This document shows, in pieces, positions 11,851 to 25,465 of a stretch of 64,000 nucleotides of DNA. The translations under genes and the position numbers were made by a program. The DNA comes from Synaphobranchus kaupii (Eukaryota > Chordata > Actinopteri > Anguilliformes > Synaphobranchidae): assembly GCA_029718625.1 (NCBI GenBank), contig CM056389.1, positions 19,077,521 to 19,141,520 of the forward strand, read 5' to 3'. The notes beneath the pieces are model-generated. The model was not told the DNA's origin. It did not search any database and worked only from the letters and a program-made list of their open reading frames with translations. The stretch's first letter is position 1. Each line of letters starts with the position of its first letter.

Positions 11851-12439
11851 AAAGAAGTGTACTGTAACATAAACGTAAAGTGATAATCTAATGTAATAAG
11901 AAAACTTTGAACACACCAGAAGCATGCAAATATAATGCAATCTCCACTTGTGAAGGAATCTTGTGTTAATTAAAATTATGCTACTGATGCCTGACTAACT
12001 TTCCTGTATCATCCATTGATTTGGTCAATTATGCATTTTGCAGCGCTAATTAACTGGCCAATTAAACTCACGTAGTGCCAACATAAGAGTGCAAGCTATC
12101 ACTATTACTGTGTGTATTCAAAAAATATATAAATAAATAAAAACTATGTATATTGCTCAAATGGTTAGAATTCAAAACAAATAGTTGGAGTGATTTGATG
12201 ATTTTGAGTGGGAAGATAACTGCTTTGTTCCTGATATAAAAGCACATCTTAAATTCATATTTGTACACATTCATTTTGGTACTTAACAGTACACATGTAC
12301 ATAATACTTAACATTCAGTATAAAAATGAAACCTGCTTGTGATAGTTTGCATATTCTATTTTTCTACATTGTGATTAGCTAGAACAAATACTAGAACACA
12401 TTTTTGCATTAAAATGTTACTGCAGTTTGCAGTCGTCAT
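11851..12439. other. unassigned AT-rich sequence
   Basis: No coding region, repeat unit or RNA gene was recognised. Confidence 0.5.
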
Positions 12440-12745
12440 ACACTAGTCCTTACATTACAGTTTTTCCTCAACTGTTTAGAAATTTAAAAACCTAATTTCT
12501 CAAAATGATAAACACAAAACCCACACGGTCAACTCTTTCTGCAAAACCTCATATATCTCTTGTCAAAATCAAGCACTGTTTTCAAAACCATACACACTCA
12601 TCCCAAAATGACATTTTTCCTTCAAATAATAAACACTAATCAACAAATGAATACAAATTATAAATGCCAATGACACACTAGGCGCTAGATGTAAATACTG
12701 TTCAATCACTGCAGAACGAACAAATACACACAAAGAAGTAATAAT
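12440..12745. mobile_element. possible terminal remnant of a DNA transposon
   Basis: The A-rich text with repeated CAAAA/AAACAC words resembles the sequence outside the IS630-like transposase at 35-37 kb. No transposase frame and no paired terminal repeat were found, so this is tentative. Confidence 0.3.
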
Positions 12746-13741
12746 TTCCGGTGTAAGGTTACTCGCTCCAACCAGATTAGCCTAGGCTGCCAACTAGCGG
12801 ACAGGGCGAAAATAAGCCGGTAAATGAGCGTATGGTATGTAAGCAAAGAGCTTGCGTATGTCCTGAATCTGCGTTATTTTCCTTGCGTAGAGTTTGTACC
12901 AGGCTTTTTGCTTCACCCTGCGTTGCTGCTCACTCTGTTTCTATTTGAGACGCGACGCTCCAGACCTCCTTGTGCAAGTCCCACCTTCGCCAATGGACTG
13001 GGGGAAAAAGACCCGCCCCCGATAACGATTAACGATTGGTTCTTTTTGTATCCATTGCGTGATTACTGAACGTGTCTCGTGTCGGTATACAACGCAACCC
13101 AGACTGATGCAGACGCTCGCTGGGGACCCTCCGGTTTGGGGAGGGTGTTACGGAAGTCCGCGGTGAGTTGATTACAGTTGGCTTGTCCGTGAGGTGGATG
13201 GCCTTTCTTATCCCGGTTGGAATTTCTTCCTGGTTGGCCCAGTCCGACATCATCTGGTTATCGCCTGATTTGCATCTTTGTCTGTGGCTCGGAAGCTAAC
13301 CACCCATTGGAGGTGTTAGCTCAATTCACGTTCTATGGTTAGATGCCGGTAGGCAAGCTAACCCGTTGCTGTGGCGTGGTGCTTGCTTCTCTCTCCTCAG
13401 CCTGCAGAGCTTTCTGCAGCGGTGTTGCTGGTAGAATGGAGAAGGCAAAAAGGAGATCCACCTTTGTAGCTGTGTAGCTAGCAAAAGGGGAAGACAAAAT
13501 AGAGTAGCAGCTGTGTTGCTGACACAAAGCAAAAATGGAGAAGAAAAATGGGAGACTGGAATTCTTCAGTCTTGTCTGTATGAGTTTTATGAACCTTAGT
13601 GTCTCGTGTTTCCAAGCGACATGATTGGATCACTAACTACAGCTGTCAAGCTCGGACCGTGTTGTAAACTTCACTTGTGTTGCCTGTGGAATTAATGGAA
13701 ACGTAGTCTGTTGTCCCTACACACTATTACCATTATATTAC
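12746..13741. other. unassigned sequence
   Basis: GC content is higher than in neighbouring regions, but there are no recognisable exons. Short frames at 12824-13069 and 13029-13532 have no family resemblance I can name. Confidence 0.45.
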
Positions 13742-13745
13742 GTAG

Positions 13746-13889
13746 TGTTACAACCCCAATTGGTCTAGGGGTACCTGGGGTGTGTAACGTTTAATTTGTG
13801 ACCGGGTGATATTAAATGTAGTGCAATTGTGCTAAAATAATAAAGTACTATAAAATCAGACTGCCAAGTGAAAGGCTTTTTACTGGTGA

Positions 13890-13933
<44 letters not shown>

Positions 13934-14551
13934 CAATATTTACAGAACACACAAGACAAAGTACAAGACACACAACTGAGGTCAGGGGACCTGAGTGTTG
14001 CCAACGAAAATAACTCAATAAAACAAAACAATGCTAGCTGAAACCAAAAAGAGAAACGCTGTCTAAATGAGGTACCTATATTCACAACTAAGACAAAACC
14101 TAACTCTCTACTCTAGCTAACCAAACAGAAATACAGTGGGTGGCAATCACTCCTAAACTAGTGTCTCTAAACAGTACTAAAAACTAAGTGTGCAAGTATA
14201 CAGAGGCCTCTCTCTTACCCTGTCCCAAGTCCTCATCGTGGCCACACAAAACACAAGACCAAACAGTTCAAATAACCAAAAGGATAGCAAACAAGTCGTA
14301 AGGGGTAAGCGGGAAGAAACATACAATAAAAATGGCAGACAGCAAAAACAGGAAGTCATGGGTTTAAATAAAGAGGGGTAGCTGTTGATTGGAGGAGCCA
14401 GAATGGTGTGGAGCTCTGATTGGTGGAGGTGGGACATAGAGGTATGGGTGTGATGACGATAGACAGCAGAAATGGACCAATGGTGATGGATTCCTGCAGA
14501 AAATGACAGAGAAGACCGAGAGAGAGACAGGCACACACGTGGAACGTGACA
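13746..14551 (-). mobile_element. solo LTR (806 bp) with GTAG target duplication
   Basis: The plus-strand ends are TGTTACAACC and GAACGTGACA, that is TG...CA in both orientations. GTAG occurs immediately outside both ends (13742-13745 and 14552-14555). On the minus strand a TTTATTTAAACCC box (about 14370) could be the promoter. A (TA)n tract (13891-13931) lies inside. No internal genes, so a solo LTR is the simplest reading. Confidence 0.7.
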
Positions 14552-14818
14552 GTAGTATCTACTGTTTTCTTTCTGGCTAAGATTCCTGGGAAATATGCAT
14601 TGTCCAATTAAGCTTGTTCGCCAACGTTACTTCCTGCTTCTCGTCAGGAAGCAGAAACAAGCTAGGCTACCACGAAGTGAATCAACATGCATTATAGCCT
14701 ACATTCATTGCACTACAGAAAACGAAACTAAACCTAGCTGTCCGGTACCAAAACATTTCCCGCAGGTAACGTTCTACACTACCGGAAAAAAACTCTGCTG
14801 TGCAGAAACTCACTAGCT
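14552..14818 (+). repeat. dispersed repeat, arm 1 of a 12-kb-spaced inverted pair
   Basis: The sequence from GTAGTATCTACTGTTTTCTT to CTGTGCAGAAACTCACTAGC is present in reverse complement at about 26797-27066 with only scattered differences. It is non-coding. Confidence 0.85.
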
Positions 14819-14985
14819 TGTAGCCCACACATGGAAGGTTGGAGTTATGCATCCGGAAATCCAGTGTTGAATAGCCTAACTGCTGTGCTTATGAACTCAC
14901 TAGCTCGCTCGCTAGCTCGTAGCCCACACATGGAAGGTTGGAGTTACGCATCCGGCAATCCAGTGTTGAATAGCCTCATGTTAAA
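14815..14985 (+). repeat. two-copy tandem duplication
   Basis: The block TAGCCCACACATGGAAGGTT to CAGTGTTGAATAGCCT occurs twice about 103 bases apart, with two substitutions noticed (TTATGC/TTACGC and GGAAAT/GGCAAT). Confidence 0.9.
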
Positions 14986-15410
14986 TGTATTTCATAGAAT
15001 ACTAATAGCCCTATTTTAAAACTGTATTTCCATATTTTACTGATGCAAACTATTTAGGCTGTACTAGCTATTTAGGCTGTATGTCTTTCAGCTAGAATGT
15101 GTTTGCGTCTGGCCCATTGTGCATGTATGTCTCCATGTAGACTTGGTTCATTAATTTACATGCTTCTTCATGATCCATAGCTCAGGTGGTGCTGTTCATT
15201 GTATTTCATTACACATTAAATACTGCTCATCTACAAACTCTTTTAATATAATTGTGTGCTGTCTGTAATAGGATAACTGTTCTCATTCTTGTCAATAGAG
15301 GGCGTTATGGTTAAGCGAATGTCTGCATACATTTCTTTGGAATGCATGTCTCTCTCCGTGTTTATCTTCATGCATTATTCATCATTAGTTAGCTATAAAA
15401 AATAAGTGAT
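14986..15410. other. unassigned sequence
   Basis: Nothing recognisable beyond AT-rich unique sequence. Confidence 0.5.
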
Positions 15411-15871
15411 ATCAGATCAAAAACGTCTACAACGTAAAAAAAGCCAAGTTACTCACGCATGGCCTACATAGCACTGTCCATAAGTTCTTAATTCCAACTT
15501 GCAAAAACTAGGCCTGCCTTTAAAAGTCTTGATATCAAAATGTGGCCAAGTTACAACTAACAATATTGCCTATCGTAGCTCACACTAAATAAACTAGCTC
15601 TATTCCAAATCAATGCTATCCAAACTTTCTTAAATTATTTAATGCAACTTGGCCCTGTGTTTCTTCATCTTACCATCTCAAGAGAATGTGGTCAATGAAA
15701 CTGTATGTGCCACATCAAACTGCAAAATGAAAGTAATTTATAGTGGAAATACTCTGATTCAGATGTGTTACACTTAGAAATTAAACAGAAAAATTACTAC
15801 ACTATAGGGCATGTTTGAACAATTGTCTGCATCCACTGCTTTGGGTCTATGAAAAGCACAGAATGAATACA

Positions 15872-15955
<84 letters not shown>

Positions 15956-16572
15956 GTATTTATTGATTTATTTATTTGGATTTCTATCAAAACTTGTGTG
16001 GTCCTACAGAGCATAGATATCCTTGTGTTCACAAAATTCTGTTTGAAAATATCATCATCATTTTTATCTGCATTTATTTATTCATCACCCCTTTCTCTAT
16101 TGTACATGATGTTTCTTCATATAAATGTCTGTTTGTGAATTGTAAAGAATGCTGTAGCAGCAGTTAACATTTTAAAACCTATACATTTTCTAAAGTAAAC
16201 TTGCCAACAAAGTACAACCATATCCTTTCTGGAGTGTAATTATTCATCAATTGTTAAAAACATTCATTGAAATCATATGTTGTTCCATGAGGCACAATCT
16301 CTTCACATGCAAAGCTGAAGAAACACCGGGCCAAGTTGCATTAAATAATTTAGGAAAGTTTGGATAGCATTGCTTTGGAATAGAGCTAGTTTATTTAGTG
16401 TGAGCTACGATAGGCAATATTGTTAGTTGTAACTTGGCCACATTTTGATATCAAGACTTTTAAAGGCAGGCCTAGTTTTTGCCAGTTGGAATTAAGAACT
16501 TATGGACAGCGCTATGTAGGCTATGCGTGAGTAACTTGGCTTTTTTTACGTCGTAGACATTTTTGATCTGAT
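15411..16572. mobile_element. fold-back element with ~258-bp inverted arms
   Basis: The left arm (about 15411-15668) and right arm (about 16315-16572) are inverted copies: outer ends ATCAGATCAAAAA and TTTTTGATCTGAT, inner words ACTAGGCCTGCC and GGCAGGCCTAGT. A 645-base spacer holds a long (TTA)n tract at 15874-15955. There is no transposase, so this is a MITE-like non-autonomous element. A shrunken relative lies at 53577-53850. Confidence 0.85.
15874..15955 (+). repeat. (TTA)n microsatellite in unit A
   Basis: About 27 TTA units; the matching tracts in units B (18140-18179) and C (20259-20289) are progressively shorter. Confidence 0.97.
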
Positions 16573-17317
16573 TCACTTGTACTTTGTGCTTATAATCTAT
16601 ATTGTATGCTCATTTATCTAGTTCCTGCTTATCACAAATCTGATAATTGCAGAACAGGCGAACACACTCTCACACACACCTAATGCATCCTGTTTGTGTA
16701 AAGCATATGTATATTTATGCATTTTGCCTTTACAATAATATTTGTTTTCAAATAGTTTCAAAGTCAAAAAATGCAAGATTACATTGTTACATATTGTTAA
16801 ACACCCCTACCTATCGTGCAAACTTACATGCATTTTTTGCTAGGTAAGCAAAAGGTACAAATTTCATCCAGCATTTGTGCACATAAGACAATTCAGAACA
16901 GAGCCTTCCATGAGTTAATGAGTAATCTCAACATTTTTGAAGCATGCATCCCAGAAAGCATGCGTTTCCCAGAAACACCCCTTATATGATGTGAAAATTA
17001 AAGTAAACTTTCAAAGTGAAAATTAAAGTAAAGTGCCCCCTATTTAATCCCCAGACACGTTGCCTAACAGCCAGTTCTGCTGAGAATAAGACAACAGATC
17101 AGACGACCCTTTGGCTCTGGATTTCAGGCTCTGAATTTCTGATACTTGTAGGTTAGTGAAAAATGTTATTTTTTAAAGAGGCATTGTGATTAAACTGAAG
17201 ATGCATGCTCTCACACTCACCTGTGCTTTGTGCTTATAATCTATGTTGTATGCTCATTTACTGTATCTATCCTGATTATTGCACATCTTGTAATTACAGA
17301 AACACAGTCGAACACGT

Positions 17318-17480
<163 letters not shown>

Positions 17481-17822
17481 TAAAAGAGCGTAGCCTACAA
17501 GTGGGTGGCTATCGTAGCCCTAATGATATTTTTGCCTGTTATAAGTAGGCAATTTTTACTGTCTCAAAACCTGATAAAACTTGAATCGGTCTTCAGATGA
17601 GCTTAACATGATCTTTCCTGCCTGTGACGATATTGGACCAACATTCCATTTCTTGACATGTTGCAAAAATGTTTGTGGTGTGATCATATTTATATACTTT
17701 ATATGTCACTTTAAATAGTATGACTGGCATTTTCAAGTGATATAAAAAACAATATGATTACTTGAAAGCAATATCATCAATTATGGAAAGACATTCACTA
17801 ACTAAATTTAAAAAAATGTACA

Positions 17823-18137
17823 ATAACAATATTGCCTATCGTAGCTCACACTAAATAAACTAGCTCTATTCCAAATCAATGCTATCCAAACTTTCCTAAA
17901 TTATTTAATGAAACTTGGCCCTGTGTTTCTTAATCTTACCATCTCAAGAGAATGTGGTCAATGAAACTGTATGTGCCACATCAAACTGCAAAATGAAAAT
18001 AATTTATAGTGGAAATACTCTGATTCAGATGTGTTACACTTAGAAATTAAACAGAAAAATTACTACACTATAGGGCATGTTTGAACAATTGTCTGCATCC
18101 ACTGCTTTGGGTCTATGAAAAGCACAGAATGAATATA

Positions 18138-18179
<42 letters not shown>

Positions 18180-19520
18180 GTATTTATTGATTTATTTATT
18201 TGGATTTCTATCAAAACTTGTGTGGTCCTACAGAGAATAGATATCCTTGTGTTCACGAAATTCTTTTTGAAAATATCATCATCATTTTTATCTGCATTTA
18301 TTTATTCATCACCCCTTTCTCTATTGTACATGATGTTTCTTCATATAAATGTCTGTTTGTGAATTGTAAAGAATGCTGTAGCAGCAGTTAACATTTTAAA
18401 ACCTATACATTTTCTAAAGTAAACTTGCCAACAAAGTACAACCATATCCTTTCTGGAGTGTAATTATTCATCAATTGTTAAAAACATTCATTGAAATCAT
18501 ATGTTGTTCCATGAGGCACAATCTCTTCACATGCAAAGCTGAAGAAACACCGGGCCAAGTTGCATTAAATAATTTAGGAAAGTTTGGATAGCATTGCTTT
18601 GGAATAGAGCTAGTTTATTTAGTGTGAGCTACGATAGGCAATATTGTTAGTTGTAACTTGGCCACATTTTGATATCAAGACTTTTAAAGGCAGGCCTAGT
18701 TTTTGCAAGTTGGAATTAAGAACTTATGGACAGCGCTATGTAGGCTATGCGTGAGTAACTTGGCTTTTTTTACGTCGTAGACATTTTTGATCTGATTCAC
18801 TTGTACTTTGTGCTTATAATCTATATTGTATGTTCATTTATCTAGTTCCTGCTTATCACAAATCTGATAATTGCAGAACAGGCGAACACACACTCTCACA
18901 CACACCTAATGCATCCTGTTTGTGTAAAGCATATGTATATTTATGCATTTTGCCTTTACAATAATATTTGTTTTCAAATAGTTTCAAAGTCAAAAAATGC
19001 AAGATTACATTGTTACATATTGTTAAACACCCCTACCTATCGTGCAAACTTACATGCATTTTTTGCTAGGTAAGCAAAAGGTACAAATTTCATCCAGCAT
19101 TTGTGCACATACGACAATTCAGAACAGAGCCTTCCATGAGTTAATGAGTAATCTCAACATTTTTGAAGTATGCTTCCCAGAAAGCATGCGTTTCCCAGAA
19201 ACACCCCTTATATTATGTGAAAATGAAAGTAAAGTGCCCCCTATTTAATCCCCAGACACGTTGCCTAACAGCCAGTTCTGCTGAGAATAAGACAACAGAT
19301 CAGACGACCCTTTGGCTCTGGATTTCAGGCTCTGAATTTCTGATACTTGCAGGTTAGTGAAAAATGTTATTTTTTAAAGAGGCATTGTGATTAAACTGAA
19401 GATGCATGCTCTCACACTCACCTGTGCTTTGTGCTTATAATCTATGTTGTATGCTCATTTACTGTATCTATCCTGATTATTGCACATCTTGTAATTACAG
19501 AAACACAGTCGAACACGTAT

Positions 19521-19596
<76 letters not shown>

Positions 19597-19941
19597 AAAT
19601 AAAAGAGCGTAGCCTACAAGTGGGTGGCTATCGTAGCCCTAATGATATTTTTGCCTGTTATAAGTAGGCAATTTTTACTGTGTGAAAACTTGATAAAACT
19701 TGAATCGGCCTTCAGATGAGCTTAACATGATCTTTCCTGCCTGTGACGATATTGGACCAACATTCCATTTCTTGACATGTTGCAAAAATGTTTGTGGTGT
19801 GATCATATTTATATACTTTATATGTCACTTTAAATAGTATGACTGGCATTTTCAAGTGATATAAAAAACAATATGATTACTTGAAAGCAATATCATCAAT
19901 TATGGAAAGACATTCACTAACTAAATTTAAAAAAATGTACA
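17823..19941. repeat. tandem duplication unit B (~2.12 kb)
   Basis: Near-identical to unit C. The outer part of the fold-back left arm (15411-15556) is missing here, so the junction joins the unit's right flank to the middle of the left arm. Confidence 0.95.
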
Positions 19942-20256
19942 ATAACAATATTGCCTATCGTAGCTCACACTAAATAAACTAGCTCTATTCCAAATCAATG
20001 CTATCCAAACTTTCCTAAATTATTTAATGAAACTTGGCCCTGTGTTTCTTAATCTTACCATCTCAAGAGAATGTGGTCAATGAAACTGTATGTGCCACAT
20101 CAAACTGCAAAATGAAAATAATTTATAGTGGAAATACTCTGATTCAGATGTGTTACACTTAGAAATTAAACAGAAAAATTACTACACTATAGGGCATGTT
20201 TGAACAATTGTCTGCATCCACTGCTTTGGGTCTATGAAAAGCACAGAATGAATATA

Positions 20257-20289
<33 letters not shown>

Positions 20290-21630
20290 GTATTTATTGA
20301 TTTATTTATTTGGATTTCTATCAAAACTTGTGTGGTCCTACAGAGAATAGATATCCTTGTGTTCACGAAATTCTTTTTGAAAATATCATCATCATTTTTA
20401 TCTGCATTTATTTATTCATCACCCCTTTCTCTATTGTACATGATGTTTCTTCATATAAATGTCTGTTTGTGAATTGTAAAGAATGCTGTAGCAGCAGTTA
20501 ACATTTTAAAACCTATACATTTTCTAAAGTAAACTTGCCAACAAAGTACAACCATATCCTTTCTGGAGTGTAATTATTCATCAATTGTTAAAAACATTCA
20601 TTGAAATCATATGTTGTTCCATGAGGCACAATCTCTTCACATGCAAAGCTGAAGAAACACCGGGCCAAGTTGCATTAAATAATTTAGGAAAGTTTGGATA
20701 GCATTGCTTTGGAATAGAGCTAGTTTATTTAGTGTGAGCTACGATAGGCAATATTGTTAGTTGTAACTTGGCCACATTTTGATATCAAGACTTTTAAAGG
20801 CAGGCCTAGTTTTTGCAAGTTGGAATTAAGAACTTATGGACAGCGCTATGTAGGCTATGCGTGAGTAACTTGGCTTTTTTTACGTCGTAGACATTTTTGA
20901 TCTGATTCACTTGTACTTTGTGCTTATAATCTATATTGTATGTTCATTTATCTAGTTCCTGCTTATCACAAATCTGATAATTGCAGAACAGGCGAACACA
21001 CACTCTCACACACACCTAATGCATCCTGTTTGTGTAAAGCATATGTATATTTATGCATTTTGCCTTTACAATAATATTTGTTTTCAAATAGTTTCAAAGT
21101 CAAAAAATGCAAGATTACATTGTTACATATTGTTAAACACCCCTACCTATCGTGCAAACTTACATGCATTTTTTGCTAGGTAAGCAAAAGGTACAAATTT
21201 CATCCAGCATTTGTGCACATACGACAATTCAGAACAGAGCCTTCCATGAGTTAATGAGTAATCTCAACATTTTTGAAGTATGCTTCCCAGAAAGCATGCG
21301 TTTCCCAGAAACACCCCTTATATTATGTGAAAATGAAAGTAAAGTGCCCCCTATTTAATCCCCAGACACGTTGCCTAACAGCCAGTTCTGCTGAGAATAA
21401 GACAACAGATCAGACGACCCTTTGGCTCTGGATTTCAGGCTCTGAATTTCTGATACTTGCAGGTTAGTGAAAAATGTTATTTTTTAAAGAGGCATTGTGA
21501 TTAAACTGAAGATGCATGCTCTCACACTCACCTGTGCTTTGTGCTTATAATCTATGTTGTATGCTCATTTACTGTATCTATCCTGATTATTGCACATCTT
21601 GTAATTACAGAAACACAGTCGAACACGTAT

Positions 21631-21698
<68 letters not shown>

Positions 21699-22036
21699 AA
21701 ATAAAAGAGCGTAGCCTACAAGTGGGTGGCTATCGTAGCCCTAATGATATTTTTGCCTGTTATAAGTAGGCAATTTTTACTGTGTGAAAACTTGATAAAA
21801 CTTGAATCGGCCTTCAGATGAGCTTAACATGATCTTTCCTGCCTGTGACGATATTGGACCAACATTCCATTTCTTGACATGTTGCAAAAATGTTTGTGGT
21901 GTGATCATATTTATATACTTTATATGTCACTTTAAATAGTATGACTGGCGTTTTCAAGTGATATAAAAAACAATATGATTACTTGAAAGCAATATCATCA
22001 ATTATGGAAAGACATTCACTAACTAAATTTTAAAAA
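19942..22036. repeat. tandem duplication unit C (~2.10 kb)
   Basis: In the stretches I compared with B, one substitution was noticed (near 21949, GGCGTT for GGCATT) besides microsatellite length. The unit ends near AAATTTTAAAAAATGT, after which single-copy sequence follows. Confidence 0.95.
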
Positions 22037-22215
22037 ATGTTCTAAATGGTTATTTTTATGAGAAACCTACATTTATACCCATTTTATGCTCAAGAAGGAA
22101 ACCTACAGTGAGTTTGATATATATCAGAAAATATGATATCAGAATTAATTTATCTACTGCTCAAAAGTTATAAGCACTTCAGTGATTGGTGAGATGAGGC
22201 TAGAAACACTTTAGA

Positions 22216-22645
22216 CTGTTAGCTTAATTGAAAATGCAAAAATGTTTGTGATGTGATCATATTATACCATATTTGGTATGTGTTTTTAAAGTTAAAGCGA
22301 TGGTTAAGTGCCCTATAGTTTATCCCCTGGCTAACTGCCGAACAGTCAGGTCTGCTGAGATGTGGAAAACAGAACACAGGAACCTTTGGCTCTGATTATG
22401 AATTGTTTCACCCACATTCACTTTTACTTTGTGCTTATAATCTATATTGTATGCTCATTTATCTAGTTCCTGCTGATCACAAATCTGATAATTGCTGAAC
22501 AGGCGAACACACACTCTCACACACATCTAATGCATCCTGTTTGTGTAAAGCATATGTATATTTATGCATTTTGCCTTTACAATAATATTTGTTTTCAAAT
22601 AGTTTCAAAGTAAAAAAATGCAAGATTAGGTAGTTCAGCTAGGCC
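22216..22645. repeat. diverged partial copy of the duplication unit
   Basis: Segments such as AAAAATGTTTGTGATGTGATC and TTTGTGCTTATAATCTATATTG, ending at AAAATGCAAGATTA, match pieces of units A-C with more substitutions and large gaps. It is an older remnant outside the recent array. Confidence 0.75.
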
Positions 22646-22925
22646 TGTGTAAAAAAATAAAAAAGGTCCTGTAATAGTAGGCTACTACCTTGTATCCAAG
22701 TTTATATCAATACGGAGGGATTATGTGTGTTAAAATGTATTATAGCTACATAGTTGCGTATAATCAGTTTTAAATAAATAAATAAACATCTTTGAAACAC
22801 ATTTTAAACCGCTATTAGCCTAAGTATTATCATTGCTAAATTATATCTACTATCCTGTACAACTCAACAACCCCTGATTACAATGCAGAGTTTAGTTTAT
22901 TCGTTTTTGAGGGTTCACACATGTC
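22646..22925. other. unassigned sequence
   Basis: AT-rich; nothing recognised. Confidence 0.5.
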
Positions 22926-22929
22926 CATA

Positions 22930-23400
22930 TTCAACATTTGCCTGTAGACTGTGGAATAAAATTCAGGTATAAAATAATCATCCAGAATGTGTCTAAATAT
23001 TATTGGTATAAACAGTAATGACATAATCCTGGTAGGCATTGCGCAGGGTGTAAGGGCAGGGAGATTGAGGGAGTGCCCCTCATCTTCCACCCAGGTATCC
23101 TTACACATAAATGTATAAAAGGGAATGATGAGGCCTAAAAACAATATATGACCATTATATTTGATTATGCACAATGTATTGTATATATGTATATGTATGA
23201 TTGCATCTATGTGCATATATATATATATACATATATATATTATATATATGTATCACTACAGACCACTGTATGTCCAGAGTAAGGGCCCTGTTCTGACTTC
23301 ATGTAAGCATGATATTCTGTGCCGGGCATCGCCTTGACCGGCTTATGACACGCTTACATAAAGATGACATTCTGTATAGGGGGGTTTTGGCTAGTCGCAA
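22930..23400 (+). mobile_element. LINE 5'-region fragment (copy 1)
   Basis: This stretch is closely similar to 62225-62625, including CATCCAGAATGTGTCTAAAT, GCGCAGGGTGTAAGGGCAGG and GTGCCGGGCATCGCCTTGAC. At the second site it leads into an endonuclease frame, so this is likely the 5' UTR of that LINE. Here the coding part is missing. Confidence 0.75.
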
Positions 23401-24045
23401 AACAAGTCTAAACCAGAACCAACACACACACACCAATATACTCACACATAGGCCTCTCACCATCAAAGACACACGGGCAGACCTACACACACCGGAATCA
23501 GGGGCCCAGCCACATTTTAATTGATGTTGGAAGGAAAGACTCTCTCAACCTTCCGGAAAGATCAGCCTAGCTTATCAAGCTGAAGTGTCAAATAGATATA
23601 CATTCACGCAGTTGTGTTCATTAAAATTACAAAAACAGCCTTCAGTTTCCTAGCCTGGGCCCATCCAAATCTAGATTATGTCAAAATGAGATATAGTCAC
23701 AAGTATGCACTCATCTTCAAACAAAGGACCATTCAGATGCATTTATAGGTATTTTTCTGCTTTAAAAGAGGGACATGAACACGCACATAGGAAAAATGAA
23801 CACACACACTTCTTTAAGTCAAATGCTTCTGGCTGCAGGCCTCCCGAAAGGCCAGGAGGCCCGGCTTGGGGTTTTTGTCTGTTCAAGGATGAGAGGAAAA
23901 AGTTTAAAATGAGTGTATGTGAACATTCAAGGATTATATTAGAGAAAATGTTGGCTTATATTTCTTAACACATTCACACGTACATGGTGGTCTGTGGAAA
24001 TAAAACTTATAGTCTCAAGTTTATCAGATTGAGGGGAGCAGTAAG
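23401..24045. other. unassigned sequence
   Basis: Short open frames occur (23705-23968), but none resembles a known protein. Confidence 0.45.
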
Positions 24046-24046
24046 T

Positions 24047-24223
24047 ATTAATTTACATTACATTACATTACATTCATTTAGCAGACGCTTTTATCCAAAG
24101 CGACGTACAGTAAGTGCATACAGAGACATCATCAAGATCACTACAGAACAGACAAAGCACATCCTTCCCATAATGTAGCAGCTATCCCTAGCAATGAACG
24201 TCGACTGTAGTTCACAGTAAGCT
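24047..24223 (-). mobile_element. L2-type LINE 3' tail fragment
   Basis: In minus orientation it reads CTTACTGTACGTCGCTTTGG, then AAAGCGTCTGCTAAATGAATG, ending in (ATGTA)n, the same tail as the L2 copy at 38835. Only about 175 bases remain. Confidence 0.85.
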
Positions 24224-25125
24224 TTTTATATCTGTGAGGGCAACAGAGCTATTCAGTGTGTCCTCACAGTAGTTGACTGCCTGATGTTCTTTTCACAAAC
24301 TGATCACTGATTGCCACCATAGGCTGTATGTAAATACAGTAACTACAACACAACACAAGTACTATATATCATATTTTGTGAACATTGTTAGATGAATATT
24401 AACAGGTAAAAGTTTGCATAACAAGTAAATTATATCAAAGGGTCTCAAAATTGGTAGATGAAAAGTAACCGCAATATGATCTGGTCCACAGTTGGTCTCT
24501 TCAATTTCACTTTACTGTTCACATATGCAGTAGAAACATTTCCCTAAACTAACCTTAAGGAACTCATTAAGTGCTTTCTGGCAGTGAAGGAGAAAAACTA
24601 GTGTTTTGTACGACCATAGAGGAAATAATTGTGTCAAGTGACCAGTGCTTTCTAGATTTGTGTAAAAGTATTGAAATGACATTGATTAAAGGGGAAATGT
24701 GGTGAGCTGTACTGTAAAACTGTGTTGCTAGTAAAGGAATTCTGTAAGAATTATCTGTTGTGCAATTACACTACACATTCCAGAGAGATTTGTTCGTTCT
24801 ATAACTTGAAACTCAGCTATTGTTAATGCTTACTATTATTGTGTTTCATATTTTGCATGTTAAATGTAACTACAATCAATAGTCTCTGTATTACATGTGT
24901 CATATGCATTTAGTTCATTTTGGGTTTCTGAGTGTATTAATTTCTGATACTTTATTGTACTTTTATTGTTTTAACTTAGTAGATAATTTATAATGATCAC
25001 TTATTAGACTAGAATGGTCACACCATGGCCAGGCCATTTCCTGTATATTTAAATCATAGCATTTCATCAAACTACAGTAAAAATAAATGCCATATGTAAT
25101 GCTTAATTAAAATGTTGTACCATGA
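24224..25125. other. unassigned sequence
   Basis: Unique AT-rich sequence with no supported gene. A weak interferon-element-like word (TTTCACTTT, about 24505) is not called. Confidence 0.5.
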
Positions 25126-25126
25126 A

Positions 25127-25465
25127 AAAGAAAAAGGGCATGGGGACCCCTGGTGTAGGATTTCAGAGGATGGGACCTGCCCCTGGGAAGAGGCAAAGTA
25201 ACGCCCCAAGTACGTAGAGATAAGGACAGGATAAAAGGCCTGGTAATTCAAAATGGGGAGGGGGGGGGCTTTTTGCGATTGCTGAGATTGAATATGTGTT
25301 GGTCTGCGCAGACCAGCCCGGGGGTTTTTTGTATGTCATTATTGAATCATATGCAATAAACCTGATTGCATCAGACTCTGAAGATCATGGTTGTTTTTCT
25401 TGAAGAAACAATCAACTGTGTGGGAGAAACTCCCCAGTCCATCTGGCCCGGACTGGGGTCGTATA
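25127..25465 (+). repeat. possible LTR fragment
   Basis: A GGATAAAAGGCC box (about 25230) is followed 120 bases later by a GCAATAAACC poly-A signal (about 25353) and then a structured inverted pair CCCCAGTCC/GGACTGGGG. The spacing resembles promoter, R and polyadenylation in an LTR. No matching second copy or target duplication was found, so this is tentative. Confidence 0.35.

Noticed and set aside
12824..13069. 81-codon frame as a gene
   Set aside because: No recognisable domain, no splice context, and the sequence ends at chance stops.
19042..19467. Pair of overlapping 60-70 codon frames repeated at 21152-21467 as a duplicated gene
   Set aside because: They recur only because the 2.1-kb unit is duplicated; unit A has lost the frame, and no protein-like conservation is seen.
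24505..24513. Second interferon-response element
   Set aside because: Only a half-site-like match without a TATA box or gene; expected by chance in AT-rich DNA.
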